18,813 nt of DNA from DASQPR01 sp035713725 (GCA_035713725.1 DASTMZ010000086.1:1-18813); one strand, 5' to 3'. Shown: positions 1-7,230, counted from the stretch's first letter. Numbers and translations: made by a program. Notes: generated by a model from the sequence alone, not told the origin.

Positions 1-80
1 GGGCGCGCGGCATCTGGCGACGCGCCGTCGGCGGGCGGCTGGTCGTCGCGATCGTTGGCGTTGTCGTGTGGATCGATCAT
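1..80 (-). CDS. DUF881 family protein, N-terminal fragment
   Basis: Only the first 26 or so codons are inside the window; the gene runs off the left edge. The visible N-terminus begins MIDPHDNAND and is acidic, asparagine/aspartate-rich and low in complexity. That suits the disordered cytoplasmic tail in front of the single membrane helix of DUF881 proteins. The identification rests on context: the ATG at 80 lies two bases after the stop of the Sbp-family gene, and in mycobacteria the order phosphatidyltransferase, DUF881, Sbp, DUF881 (Rv1822 to Rv1825) is conserved. The sequence itself shows no DUF881 domain because the gene is cut. It is very likely cotranscribed with its upstream neighbours. 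Confidence 0.6.
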   Translation of the reverse strand, partial: MIDPHDNANDRDDQPPADGASPDAAR

Positions 81-82
81 GG

Positions 83-415
83 TCAGGCCTTGAACAGGTG
101 GCGCCGGATGGCGGCGACGTTGCCGAAGATACGCACCCCGAGCACGACGACCACGCCGGTGGACAGCTGGCCACCCACGCCAAGCTGGTCACCCAGATAC
201 ACGATCAACGCGGCGACCAGCACGTTCGACACGAACGAGATGACGAATTGCTTATCGTCGAAGATGCCATCAAGCCGCGCGCGGATGCCACCGAACACGG
301 CGTCGAGTGCAGCGACGACCGCGATCGGCAGGTACGGCTGCAGCGCAACCGGCACGGTCGGCTCGAGGATCACGCCGAGCGCGATACCGGCGATCATGGC
401 AAGGACGGCGAACAT
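83..415 (-). CDS. Small basic protein (Sbp/DUF1290 family) membrane protein
   Basis: A 110-residue integral membrane protein with three hydrophobic stretches (about residues 1-17, 25-47 and 58-80) and a basic C-terminus (RRHLFKA). Length, topology and the central G-x-R-A-x-L-D-G-x-F-x-D-x-x-F segment fit the Sbp/DUF1290 family. That family is found near cell-division or phospholipid genes in Gram-positives, and its molecular function is not established. The ATG at 415 overlaps the TGA of the preceding DUF881 gene by one base (TGATG) and has GGGAGG about 7 nt upstream on the minus strand, so this start is well supported and translation is coupled. The next DUF881 gene starts two bases downstream. 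Confidence 0.85.
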   Translation of the reverse strand: MFAVLAMIAGIALGVILEPTVPVALQPYLPIAVVAALDAVFGGIRARLDGIFDDKQFVISFVSNVLVAALIVYLGDQLGVGGQLSTGVVVVLGVRIFGNVAAIRRHLFKA

Positions 416-1368
416 CAGGGGCCTCCCTCAGGCGGCGTCGACCGTGGGGATTCGGTGGTCGCCGGACTGCGTGTGGTGGGTGCGGATGGCGCGGTGAGCG
501 GGGTTGCGTAACGCAGACCGGGGTCGGCGGCGGCGGGCAGCGTCAGGTTGGACGCGGATCGCACCGAGAAATGCACGCCATACGTGGTGGCGAGGTAGTC
601 GTAGAAGTTGCCCACCGCGGACTTGGTGACCGCACTGGTCATGGTGGGCGGCCCGACCGCCTGGATCACGTACGGCTCGGACAGCGGTGCCAGGTCGACG
701 AGGATCGCGCTACCGGCCGCCCGGATCGTCGACGTCGCGATGAGCCGCTGCCCGTTGATCGAGATTGCTTCGGCGCCATCCCGCCACAACTCGTTGCTGA
801 TCACCTGGAGATCGAAGTCGACGATGTGGCCTTGATCGTTGGCCTGTTCCTGACCGGTCACCGGGTTGGTCGGCGCCGGGCCGCTCGCCAACGTGACGAC
901 CGCGCCCGCGCCGGTGACCGCACCGAGACCGGTTCGCGCCTCGGCCTGATCCAATGCGCTCGCGTTCGGTCCGACGATCGCGTCGCGGAGTTTCGCGGCC
1001 TCGTTGCGCAGCGTCTCGGCCTGGCGTTGCTGGGCGTCCGTCTCGGCTTGGCGAGCCGTCACGTCCTGGACGAGGCTGGCCCGCGTCTTGGCCGCCTCCG
1101 GCTCGGCGGCAACGGTCTGTTGGTATGCCACGACCAGCAGCAGACCGGTCGCGACCAGGGTCAGGGTACGCAGCACGAAACCGCTGCGCCGGACCCGTAC
1201 GGTCGGCTCGCCGGTCCGCTCCCGGGCCGCGGCCGCATCGGAATACCCGGCGTCCAGCGGGTGACGGAACAGCTCGGTGAGGAAGTCGACGGACTGCTCC
1301 GGAGCGCTCATCGGATCACCGAGCAGGCCGCTCTCGGGCCGGCGCGTCGACCGCGAGGGACGGCTCAT
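415..1368 (-). CDS. DUF881 family membrane-anchored protein
   Basis: A 317-residue protein. It has a disordered polar N-terminus, one transmembrane helix (about residues 63-82, FVLRTLTLVATGLLLVVAYQ), a heptad-like Gln/Ala/Arg-rich segment (about 90-120) that may form a coiled coil, and an extracytoplasmic DUF881 domain. Recognisable pieces are GLGAVTGAGAVVTLASGP, VISNELWRDGAEAISINGQR and PYVIQAVGPP. A Pro/Ser/Thr-rich tail follows. DUF881 is often found beside Sbp-family proteins in Gram-positives; its biochemical role is unknown. The ATG at 1368 overlaps the phosphatidyltransferase stop by four bases (ATGA). A longer reading from 1686 would overlap the upstream gene by over 300 bp in another frame and is rejected. 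Confidence 0.88.
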   Translation of the reverse strand: MSRPSRSTRRPESGLLGDPMSAPEQSVDFLTELFRHPLDAGYSDAAAARERTGEPTVRVRRSGFVLRTLTLVATGLLLVVAYQQTVAAEPEAAKTRASLVQDVTARQAETDAQQRQAETLRNEAAKLRDAIVGPNASALDQAEARTGLGAVTGAGAVVTLASGPAPTNPVTGQEQANDQGHIVDFDLQVISNELWRDGAEAISINGQRLIATSTIRAAGSAILVDLAPLSEPYVIQAVGPPTMTSAVTKSAVGNFYDYLATTYGVHFSVRSASNLTLPAAADPGLRYATPLTAPSAPTTRSPATTESPRSTPPEGGP

Positions 1369-1988
1369 GCCGCCGCGGTTCCGGCCGACGACGCGCGCTG
1401 ACCACGGATCGCACCGACGGACTGGATGACATAGAACGCGCCGGCGATCCAGTAGAGCACGATGCCCCACCACGCGAGTCCCCAGCCGCACGCGTACCAG
1501 AACGTGCCCGCGCTCCCACCGGTCACATGCGCCAGCAGCAACACAGGGAACGCGAAGAGCAGGATGAACGTCGCAGTCTTGCCGAGGTAGTGCACGGCCG
1601 GCGGCCCGAAGTTGTGTCGGCGCAGCACCAGCAGGCAGACCGTCATCATCACGTCGCGGGCGAGCAGCGCGACGGTGAACGGCCACGGCACGATGCCCCG
1701 TACCGTGAACGCGATCAACGTGGCGAGGATGTAGAGCCGGTCGGCTAGCGGATCCATCAGCTCGCCAAGCCGGCTGACCTGGTGCAGCCGGCGCGCGAGA
1801 TAGCCGTCGACCCAGTCGCTGCCGCCGCCCACCGCCAGCACCACGACCGCGGCGACGGTGGCGTGCGCCACGAGGAAGAGGTAGAGGAACACCGGCACGC
1901 CGACGAGTCGAGCGAAGCTGATCGCGTTTGGCACCGTCATGATGCGGTTGCCGCGCTCGGCCGTCGTGGGCTGGCCGGCAGGGTCCAC
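1365..1988 (-). CDS. pgsA: CDP-alcohol phosphatidyltransferase
   Basis: A membrane enzyme of phospholipid synthesis that transfers a phosphatidyl group from CDP-diacylglycerol to an alcohol such as glycerol-3-phosphate. The 207-residue protein carries the full family signature D-G-x2-A-R-x8-G-x3-D-x3-D (D61, G62, A65, R66, G75, D79, D83) followed by several hydrophobic helices. I chose the GTG at 1988 because GAAGGAGG lies about 5 nt upstream. This start also gives the N-terminus RIMTVPNAISFARL usual for the family and a length close to mycobacterial PgsA2 (Rv1822). The ATG at 1940 is a weaker alternative. It is first in the operon with DUF881/Sbp/DUF881. The exact acceptor alcohol cannot be read from sequence. 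Confidence 0.88.
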   Translation of the reverse strand: MDPAGQPTTAERGNRIMTVPNAISFARLVGVPVFLYLFLVAHATVAAVVVLAVGGGSDWVDGYLARRLHQVSRLGELMDPLADRLYILATLIAFTVRGIVPWPFTVALLARDVMMTVCLLVLRRHNFGPPAVHYLGKTATFILLFAFPVLLLAHVTGGSAGTFWYACGWGLAWWGIVLYWIAGAFYVIQSVGAIRGQRASSAGTAAA

Positions 1989-2154
1989 GCCGCCTCCTTC
2001 AACGTACGCATCCTCGCCGGCGCGGTCGCCGCGTGCCGTCGGCGGTGCCGAGACGATGATCGCGACGGCCACCGCACAACGCACCCGCTCGCACGGCGTA
2101 GGCGGTCGATGACCAACGGCACGCTACCAGGTGAACCTTGTTTCGTCCGTGGCC

Positions 2155-2192
2155 GTGCCACGCCGATCGATCGATGTCGATCAGCGTGGCAC
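2155..2192. terminator. Long inverted repeat between the ABC permease 3' end and pgsA
   Basis: Two 14-nt arms, GTGCCACGCCGATC (2155-2168) and GATCAGCGTGGCAC (2179-2192), pair at 13 of 14 positions around a 10-nt loop that itself contains GATC. The hairpin begins about 24 bp beyond the stop of the permease gene and over 160 bp before the pgsA start, so a transcription terminator between the two minus-strand operons is the simplest reading. There is no T-run after the stem on either strand. A protein-binding site for pgsA control is therefore an alternative. Confidence 0.5.
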
Positions 2193-2215
2193 AGCGACCA
2201 GCTTATCGCGAACCG

Positions 2216-3463
2216 TCAGGCGGGACGCCACGCGTCGGAGAGCCGCACCCGGGCCCCGCTGCGCACCACGGCGTTGCGGTAGATGCGGCCGGACAGCCAC
2301 ACGAGCAGCGGGATCACCACGATCATGCCGGCAAGCGCGATGGCGAGCTGCCATGCCGGCACCCCGGTCATCGCGATGCGCATCGGCATCATGGTGGGTG
2401 CGAAAAGCGGGATCATCGACAACACCGCCATGAACGGGCTGTGCGGCGACGACGGCAGGATCGACACTCCGAGTACGTAGCCGATGACAAGGAACATCAG
2501 CACCGGGGTGACCGTCGAGGCAACGTCCTCCTGCCGAGACACCAGCGCACCGACCGCGGCGAATGCCAGGGCGTACGCGCTGAAGCCCAGCACGAACCAG
2601 GCCAGCAACCACACGATGGTGCTCGCCGCGACGGAAGCGGGAATCGACAACGAGCCGGTGGCGAATCCGACCGCCACGCCGGACAGGCCGATGATCAGCA
2701 CCTGCGTCAACCCGACCAGGCCGATGCCCAACACCTTGCCGGCCATCAGCTGCCACGGCCGGACGGTGGCCAGCAGCAGTTCGACGACCCGACTGGACTT
2801 TTCCTCGACGACGCCCTGCGCGACGAGCTGGCCGCTCATCATCAGCGAGATGTAGATCAGGATGCCGGCGATGATGCCGAGCGCGATCTGTTGGCTCTGC
2901 GGCTTCGCCGGCGGCGGTTCGAGCGGGTCGACGGCGACCTTCGCGCCAGCGATCGCGGCGCCGACCGTGGCCGGGTTGCCGCCCAGCGACGTGATCTGCT
3001 GATTCAGCGCCACCTCGCCGGCCAACACCTGCAGCGCGCTCTGCATGTCGGAATCGACGTCGGTCTTGACGACCACGCTGACGCTGTTGCCGTCACCGAC
3101 CAACAGGCCGTCGAGCTTGCCGCTGCGAACCTCGGCCCGCCCGGTCGCGTCGTCCGGGACGGTCTGGGTGTGCACGGTCGCGTCGACCGTCTTAGCGGCG
3201 GCGACGAGTTGCTGGCCGAGCGTTGTGGTGGCCGGCGTGACGCCGACCGTCACCACACTCGAGGACGATCCGGAGACGAGTTTCGCGATGATCGCGAGCG
3301 CGACGAGGATCAGCACGCTGACCAGCGTCGCGATGCGGAATGCCTTGGACTTCAGCCTGGTCTGCAGCTCCCGCTTGGCGACCAGACCGATGACCTGTCG
3401 GGCGGAGGCGGGTGGCAGGGCGCCGAAATCGACGCGTGGTGTCGGCGTGGTGGATGTGGTCAT
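2216..3463 (-). CDS. ABC-2 type exporter permease (NatB-like)
   Basis: A 415-residue permease. It has a cytoplasmic N-terminus, one transmembrane helix (about residues 43-63), and a large extracytoplasmic domain of roughly 130 residues. Five or six C-terminal helices follow. The segment VVEEKSSRVVELLLATVRPW is the typical cytoplasmic coupling region of NatB / ABC2_membrane_3 permeases. It should form a dimeric pore with the ATPase encoded just upstream, whose stop lies three bases before this start. AAGGAGT precedes the ATG by about 8 nt. The substrate is unknown; NatAB relatives export sodium, but the family is broad and no substrate should be assigned. Confidence 0.88.
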   Translation of the reverse strand: MTTSTTPTPRVDFGALPPASARQVIGLVAKRELQTRLKSKAFRIATLVSVLILVALAIIAKLVSGSSSSVVTVGVTPATTTLGQQLVAAAKTVDATVHTQTVPDDATGRAEVRSGKLDGLLVGDGNSVSVVVKTDVDSDMQSALQVLAGEVALNQQITSLGGNPATVGAAIAGAKVAVDPLEPPPAKPQSQQIALGIIAGILIYISLMMSGQLVAQGVVEEKSSRVVELLLATVRPWQLMAGKVLGIGLVGLTQVLIIGLSGVAVGFATGSLSIPASVAASTIVWLLAWFVLGFSAYALAFAAVGALVSRQEDVASTVTPVLMFLVIGYVLGVSILPSSPHSPFMAVLSMIPLFAPTMMPMRIAMTGVPAWQLAIALAGMIVVIPLLVWLSGRIYRNAVVRSGARVRLSDAWRPA

Positions 3464-3466
3464 GCG

Positions 3467-4456
3467 TCAGACTCCTTGGTGCGCGGCGACGGCGGTCGTG
3501 GTGTCATCGAACGGTGGCGTCGGGTGCGACACGGACTGGCCGTTGTGTCCGTTCGCCGGATCGGACGACACGATGTGTCGGAATAGGTCGGTGAGCGAGG
3601 GACGTCGGCGTCCGAACTCGTGCACCGGCCCGGTGGCGAGCGCGGCCCGCAGCACGCTCTGGTCGTCGACGCCGGGCGCCAGTTCAAGGTGGGTACGGTT
3701 GCCGGACTGTCCGCGTACCGTGACGCCGGGGATGCCGGCCGCCCATCCCGGCCGTGCGTCCGGCGCCTCGACCACGAGGACCTCCGGGCCGCTGCTGCGC
3801 AACTCGTCGACCGTCCCGTTGGCGACCATCCGGCCGCGCTGCACGATGCCCACCCGGTCGCACAACCGCTGGACGAGGTCGAGCTGGTGGCTCGAGAACA
3901 CCACCGGCACACCCTGGTCAGCCTTCTCGCGGAGCACACCGCTCATCACGTCGACCGCGACCGGGTCGAGGCCGGAAAATGGCTCGTCGAGCACGAGGAT
4001 CGCCGGGTCGTAGACGAGCGCGGCGGCGAGCTGGACGCGTTGCTGGTTGCCGAGGCTCAACTTCTGGACGTCGTCGTCGCGACGTTCCGCGACGCCGAGG
4101 CGTTCGGTCCAGATGTCCACGGATCGCTTCGCCGCGGCGGTCGACATGCCGTGCAGCCGGGCCAGATAGACGAGCTGGTCCGCCACGTGCATGCGGGGAT
4201 ACAGGCCGCGTTCCTCCGGCATGTATCCGATCTGGCGCCGGGTGTCGAGGTCGATCGCTCGGCTGTTCCACCGCACCTCGCCGGCATCCGCGGCTAGGAC
4301 CCCGAGGGCAATACGCATGGTGGTCGTCTTGCCGGCACCGTTGCTGCCGACAAACCCGAAGATCTGCCCCGCCGGTACGTCGAATGTCAGGTCCTCTACC
4401 GCGACCACGCGCCCGTACCGCTTAGTGATCTTGTCGAATTCCAAGGCCGTAGCCAT
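3467..4456 (-). CDS. ABC transporter ATPase (NatA-like)
   Basis: A 329-residue nucleotide-binding subunit. It has Walker A GSNGAGKT (residues 37-44), signature LSLGNQQ (133-139), Walker B ILVLDEP (153-159) with the D-loop SGLD, and switch histidine H190 in FSSHQ. The region YMPEERGLYPRM is typical of NatA-type export ATPases. About 100 residues after the ATPase core resemble the DUF4162 C-terminal domain common in this group. The ATG at 4456 is chosen because GGGGAGG sits about 6 nt upstream; an ATG at 4501 would run into the divergent promoter region. It forms a two-gene operon with the permease and is divergent from the SPFH gene, sharing a 118-bp intergenic region. Confidence 0.92.
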   Translation of the reverse strand: MATALEFDKITKRYGRVVAVEDLTFDVPAGQIFGFVGSNGAGKTTTMRIALGVLAADAGEVRWNSRAIDLDTRRQIGYMPEERGLYPRMHVADQLVYLARLHGMSTAAAKRSVDIWTERLGVAERRDDDVQKLSLGNQQRVQLAAALVYDPAILVLDEPFSGLDPVAVDVMSGVLREKADQGVPVVFSSHQLDLVQRLCDRVGIVQRGRMVANGTVDELRSSGPEVLVVEAPDARPGWAAGIPGVTVRGQSGNRTHLELAPGVDDQSVLRAALATGPVHEFGRRRPSLTDLFRHIVSSDPANGHNGQSVSHPTPPFDDTTTAVAAHQGV

Positions 4457-4478
4457 CGGGCCTCCCCGCATTGGGCGT

Positions 4479-4498
4479 ACCGATCGGGACCGGTCGGT
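4479..4498. promoter_or_regulatory. Imperfect 20-bp palindrome upstream of the ABC operon
   Basis: Two 10-nt halves, ACCGATCGGG and ACCGGTCGGT, form an inverted repeat with 16 of 20 positions symmetric. It sits 23 bp upstream of the ABC ATPase start. Size and GACCGGTCGGTC-like core resemble operators of TetR-family repressors, which often control such exporters, but no TetR gene is in the window. The core 13-mer recurs at 7340-7352. Binding is inferred only. Confidence 0.35.
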
Positions 4499-4514
4499 CA
4501 TCAGCCGCTAGAAA

Positions 4515-4537
4515 AGTGATATCACTATGATACGATC
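4515..4537 (+). promoter_or_regulatory. Promoter -10 box with overlapping candidate operator for the SPFH unit
   Basis: A perfect 12-bp palindrome AGTGATATCACT (4515-4526) abuts and overlaps by one base a TATGAT -10 box (4526-4531). TGATA occurs at 4517 and again at 4528, exactly 11 bp apart. This is about one helical turn, the kind of tandem half-site spacing used by ribbon-helix-helix repressors. The second gene of the downstream operon encodes such a protein, so autoregulation is a natural inference. No convincing -35 box is visible. The divergent ABC operon could be affected too. Confidence 0.5.
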
Positions 4538-4574
4538 GATCGCAACCGGCGATTCACCGAAGGACGTGAGATCT

Positions 4575-5570
4575 ATGTCGCAGGACACTCCGACCGGCGG
4601 CACCGAACTGCCCGCCGAGCGGCGCACCGTTGCACCGCGTGGCGCGGTTGAGGGTACGGCCCCGGGCGGGAACCCGATACAAGGTAATGCGTTGAACCGC
4701 GGAGGTGACGCGGCGGTCTACGCCGAACAACTCCGGCGCGGCCTACCGGGCGGGACGATGCTCGCCGCCGGGATCGTCGCGATCGCGGGCAGCGTTGTGC
4801 TGTTCGGGCTCGGCGAACCCGGGACGGTCGGAGCCGGGGCCGGCGTCCTCGTCGTGGGCATCTTGCTGCTGAGAGGGCTCATCGCGGTCGCGCCCGGCCA
4901 GGCCCGCGTCATCCAGTTGCTCGGCCGATACACCGGCACGGTCCGCCGGACCGGCCTGCGGTGGGTAAACCCGTTCACCACCCGACGTCGCGTGTCGACC
5001 CGGATTCGCAATCACCAGACCGACGTGACGAAGGTCAACGACGCGGACGGCAACCCGATCGAGATCGCCGCGGTTGTGGTATGGCAGGTGACCGACACCG
5101 CGAAGGCGATCTTCGAGGTGGACGACTTCGCTGAGTTCGTCGCGATCCAGGCCGAGACCGCCGTGCGGCACATCGCCAACTCCTACCCGTACGACGCGCA
5201 CGGCGACGGAGTCTCGCTGCGCGACAGCGCCGACGAGATCACCGAGAAACTCGCGCTCGAGATCGGTGCCCGCGTCGCACCGGCCGGCGTGACGATCGTC
5301 GAGGCGCGGCTGTCGCATCTCGCTTACGCGCCCGAGATCGCCCAGGCAATGCTGCGCCGCCAGCAAGCGACCGCGGTCGTGGCGGCGCGGACCCGGATCG
5401 TGGAGGGCGCGGTCGGCATGGTCCAGCTCGCCCTCGACCGGCTCTCCGAGCAGGAGATCGTCCAACTCGACGAGGAGCGCAAGGCCGCCATGGTGTCGAA
5501 CCTGCTCGTCGTCCTGTGCGGCGACCGTGACACGCAGCCGATCGTCAACACCGGCACGCTCTATCACTGA
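4575..5570 (+). CDS. SPFH domain (stomatin/prohibitin-like) membrane protein
   Basis: A 331-residue protein. It has a polar, disordered N-terminal tail (1-58), a membrane hairpin of two hydrophobic segments (about 61-78 and 86-104), and an SPFH/Band 7 domain (about 105-290). Markers are VAPGQARVIQLLGRYTGT, RWVNPF, the NPIEIAAVVVWQVTDTAKA strand and the APAGVTIVEARLSHLAYAPEIAQAMLRRQQA helix. SPFH proteins form large membrane-bound oligomers and organise membrane microdomains; the partner here is unknown. The start at 4575 (MSQD) is chosen because the ATG at 4527 lies inside the -10 box. The Shine-Dalgarno match is weak (GTGAG). The stop TGA is 14 bp before the next gene, so an operon is likely. 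Confidence 0.88.
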   Translation: MSQDTPTGGTELPAERRTVAPRGAVEGTAPGGNPIQGNALNRGGDAAVYAEQLRRGLPGGTMLAAGIVAIAGSVVLFGLGEPGTVGAGAGVLVVGILLLRGLIAVAPGQARVIQLLGRYTGTVRRTGLRWVNPFTTRRRVSTRIRNHQTDVTKVNDADGNPIEIAAVVVWQVTDTAKAIFEVDDFAEFVAIQAETAVRHIANSYPYDAHGDGVSLRDSADEITEKLALEIGARVAPAGVTIVEARLSHLAYAPEIAQAMLRRQQATAVVAARTRIVEGAVGMVQLALDRLSEQEIVQLDEERKAAMVSNLLVVLCGDRDTQPIVNTGTLYH

Positions 5571-5584
5571 GGCCGACCGCGCCG

Positions 5585-5827
5585 ATGTCTCCGGACCGCA
5601 AGAACATCCTGCTCCGCCTCGATCCGGCGGTGCACGACGCGCTTGCCCGGTGGGCGGCCGACGACCTGCGCAGCACGAACGCGCAGATCGAGTTCCTGTT
5701 GCGCGAGGCGCTGCGCGAGCGCGGGCGGCTGCCGTCCGAGGTCGGCGAGATGCGCCGCCGCGGCCGACCGCGTGGCACCGATACCCGACCCGATGCCGAG
5801 GGAGAGGCCGACGATGACGTTGCCTGA
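5585..5827 (+). CDS. Ribbon-helix-helix (Arc-like) DNA-binding protein
   Basis: An 80-residue protein. Its N-terminal half, with ILLRLDPAVHDALARWAADD and then STNAQIEFLLREALRERGR, fits a ribbon-helix-helix fold: a short beta strand (about 7-12), helix A (14-27) and helix B (31-44). The tail is Arg/Gly- then Asp/Glu-rich and probably disordered. Such proteins bind DNA as dimers, often on tandem sites. Its gene lies between an SPFH gene and a GPP34 gene and overlaps the latter by 14 bp, so it is part of one transcription unit. It may repress its own promoter at 4515-4537. Annotation as an antitoxin is possible by family, but no toxin is recognised beside it. Confidence 0.82.
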   Translation: MSPDRKNILLRLDPAVHDALARWAADDLRSTNAQIEFLLREALRERGRLPSEVGEMRRRGRPRGTDTRPDAEGEADDDVA

Positions 5828-6437
5828 CACGTTGCCGGGCCTCGCGTACCTGGCCACGTACGACCGTGGTCGCGGCCGGACCGTCGGTCAGTGGTCCGGC
5901 CAGCTGCTCGGCGCAGCCGCGGTCGCAGACCTGTATCTCGACGGGTACGTCGTCGACGACGACGGCCGGGTCCGCCGGGTTGCGGGACGCGCGACGCCGA
6001 CCAACCCGGTGCTCGCCGACGTGTGGCAGCGCATCGGATCATCGCGACCCCGACGTTGGCAGCACTGGGCTAGCCAGCGCGGCCTGCGTTCCGAAGTGCG
6101 CGACGACCTCGCCTTCCGCTGGATCCGGGTCGATCGGCCGGGCGGCTTCCTGCGACGCGAACGGACCAGCCTACGCGATCCGCTGTCGGCCACCCGCGTC
6201 GCAGAGTTGGTCCGTAGCACGCTTCGCAGCGGCACACCCGTCGCCCGATTGCCGGAGCGCGACAACATGCTTGTCGCGTTGCTCGCCGTCGCCGAGGTGG
6301 GCACCGTGCTGCCGCGGCGGACTCGTCGCGACAACGCCCGTCGTCTCAAGGAAATGATCGCGCGCGGTGGACCGCCGGTCGACGGTCTGCGGCGCGCGAT
6401 CAGCCAGGCGAAATCCGCGTACGCGAGTGGTGGGTGA
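5814..6437 (+). CDS. GPP34 (GOLPH3/VPS74-like) family protein
   Basis: A 207-residue protein resembling bacterial GPP34 proteins, homologues of the eukaryotic phosphoinositide-binding Golgi protein GOLPH3/Vps74. Features visible are an N-terminal LPGLAYLATYD segment, helix GQLLGAAAVADLYLDGYVV followed by the DDDGRVRRV strand, and RERTSLRDPL. A helix with DNMLVALLAVAEVGTVLP and the Arg-rich LPRRTRRDNARRLKEMIARGG follow. The eukaryotic members bind PI4P on membranes; the bacterial role is unknown. The ATG at 5814 is supported by GAGGGAGAGG a few bases upstream and overlaps the ribbon-helix-helix gene by 14 bp, so coupled translation is likely. Family assignment is from pattern recognition only. 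Confidence 0.75.
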   Translation: MTLPDTLPGLAYLATYDRGRGRTVGQWSGQLLGAAAVADLYLDGYVVDDDGRVRRVAGRATPTNPVLADVWQRIGSSRPRRWQHWASQRGLRSEVRDDLAFRWIRVDRPGGFLRRERTSLRDPLSATRVAELVRSTLRSGTPVARLPERDNMLVALLAVAEVGTVLPRRTRRDNARRLKEMIARGGPPVDGLRRAISQAKSAYASGG

Positions 6438-6474
6438 GCGAAGCGCTCGGCCATCCTCGGGCTCGGGTGCTGGC

Positions 6475-7149
6475 TCAGGACCAGCGGATCGGTGACGCGC
6501 CGACCTCCGCCAGTGCCTTGCCGATCGCGGAGAACGGCCGGCTGCCGAGAAACCCGGTGGGGTTCATCGGGCTCGGATGCCCGGCCTCGATCACCACATG
6601 TTGCGACTGGTCGACGAGGCCGGCCTTGCGTCGTGCGTACGCGCCCCAGAGCACGAACACGACTCGTGCCTCGCGGGCGTTGAGCGCCCGGATCGTCGCG
6701 TCCGTGATGTGCTCCCATCCGCGGTTCGCGTGCGAGGTCGCCGCGCCGGCTCGAACCGTCAGCACGGCGTTGAGCAGCAGCACGCCCTGCGTCGCCCAGC
6801 CGGTGAGGTCTCCGCTGCGCGGCGGCTCGACACCGATGTCGTCGCGCAACTCCTTGTAGATGTTGCGCAAGGACGGCGGGATGGGTACGCCCGGCCGGAC
6901 GCTGAAACTCAGTCCGTGCGCCTGGCCCGGCTGGTGGTACGGGTCCTGACCGAGGATCAGCACACGAGTCTGCTCCGGTGAGCACAGCCGGTACGCGTTG
7001 AAGAGGTCCTCGATCGGCGGGAACACTTGGCGCGCTGCGTATTCGTCCAACACGAACTCGCTCAGCCGGTCGGCGATGGTCCGGTCGACGTACGGCAGGA
7101 TCGCCGTACGCCACTCGACCGGCAGCCGATGGAACAGGTCGGACGCCAT
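6475..7149 (-). CDS. ung: Uracil-DNA glycosylase, family 1
   Basis: Removes uracil from DNA as the first step of base-excision repair. The 224-residue length is normal for family 1. The catalytic GQDPYH motif is at residues 67-72 (D69 activates water), the GVLLLNAVLTV segment binds the uracil pocket, and the leucine-loop region is HPSPMNPTGF with H191. The usual form of that last motif is HPSPLSA; here M-N-P replaces L-S-A, a variation to note but not a loss of catalytic residues. The ATG at 7149 lacks a clear Shine-Dalgarno sequence. The gene lies downstream of, and is separated by a strong terminator from, the helicase gene on the same strand, so it probably has its own promoter in 7150-7230. 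Confidence 0.95.
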   Translation of the reverse strand: MASDLFHRLPVEWRTAILPYVDRTIADRLSEFVLDEYAARQVFPPIEDLFNAYRLCSPEQTRVLILGQDPYHQPGQAHGLSFSVRPGVPIPPSLRNIYKELRDDIGVEPPRSGDLTGWATQGVLLLNAVLTVRAGAATSHANRGWEHITDATIRALNAREARVVFVLWGAYARRKAGLVDQSQHVVIEAGHPSPMNPTGFLGSRPFSAIGKALAEVGASPIRWS

Positions 7150-7230
7150 GGCCGCGACTGTAGTCCGGAGCAGTTTTCGGTGCGCCGACGAAACCGATCG
7201 TCGGACGGAATTCGGCGCCTAAAAGGAACC

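Noticed and set aside
415..1686. Longer reading of the DUF881 gene
   Set aside because: The extra N-terminal 106 residues are out-of-frame sequence of the phosphatidyltransferase gene; the ATGA overlap at 1368 is a much better start.
2138..3586. Long plus-strand open frame of 482 codons
   Set aside because: It is antisense to the ABC permease gene, has an Asp/His/Arg-rich low-complexity translation and no recognisable domain. Long antisense frames are usual in high-GC DNA.
4533..4542. CGATCGATCG palindrome in the ABC/SPFH gap
   Set aside because: GATC/CGATCG-rich short palindromes occur repeatedly through the window, so this one carries little information by itself.
5585..6437. Type II toxin-antitoxin pair (RHH antitoxin plus toxin)
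   Set aside because: The partner resembles GPP34, not any toxin fold, and a SPFH gene leads the operon. Antitoxin labelling rests only on the RHH fold.
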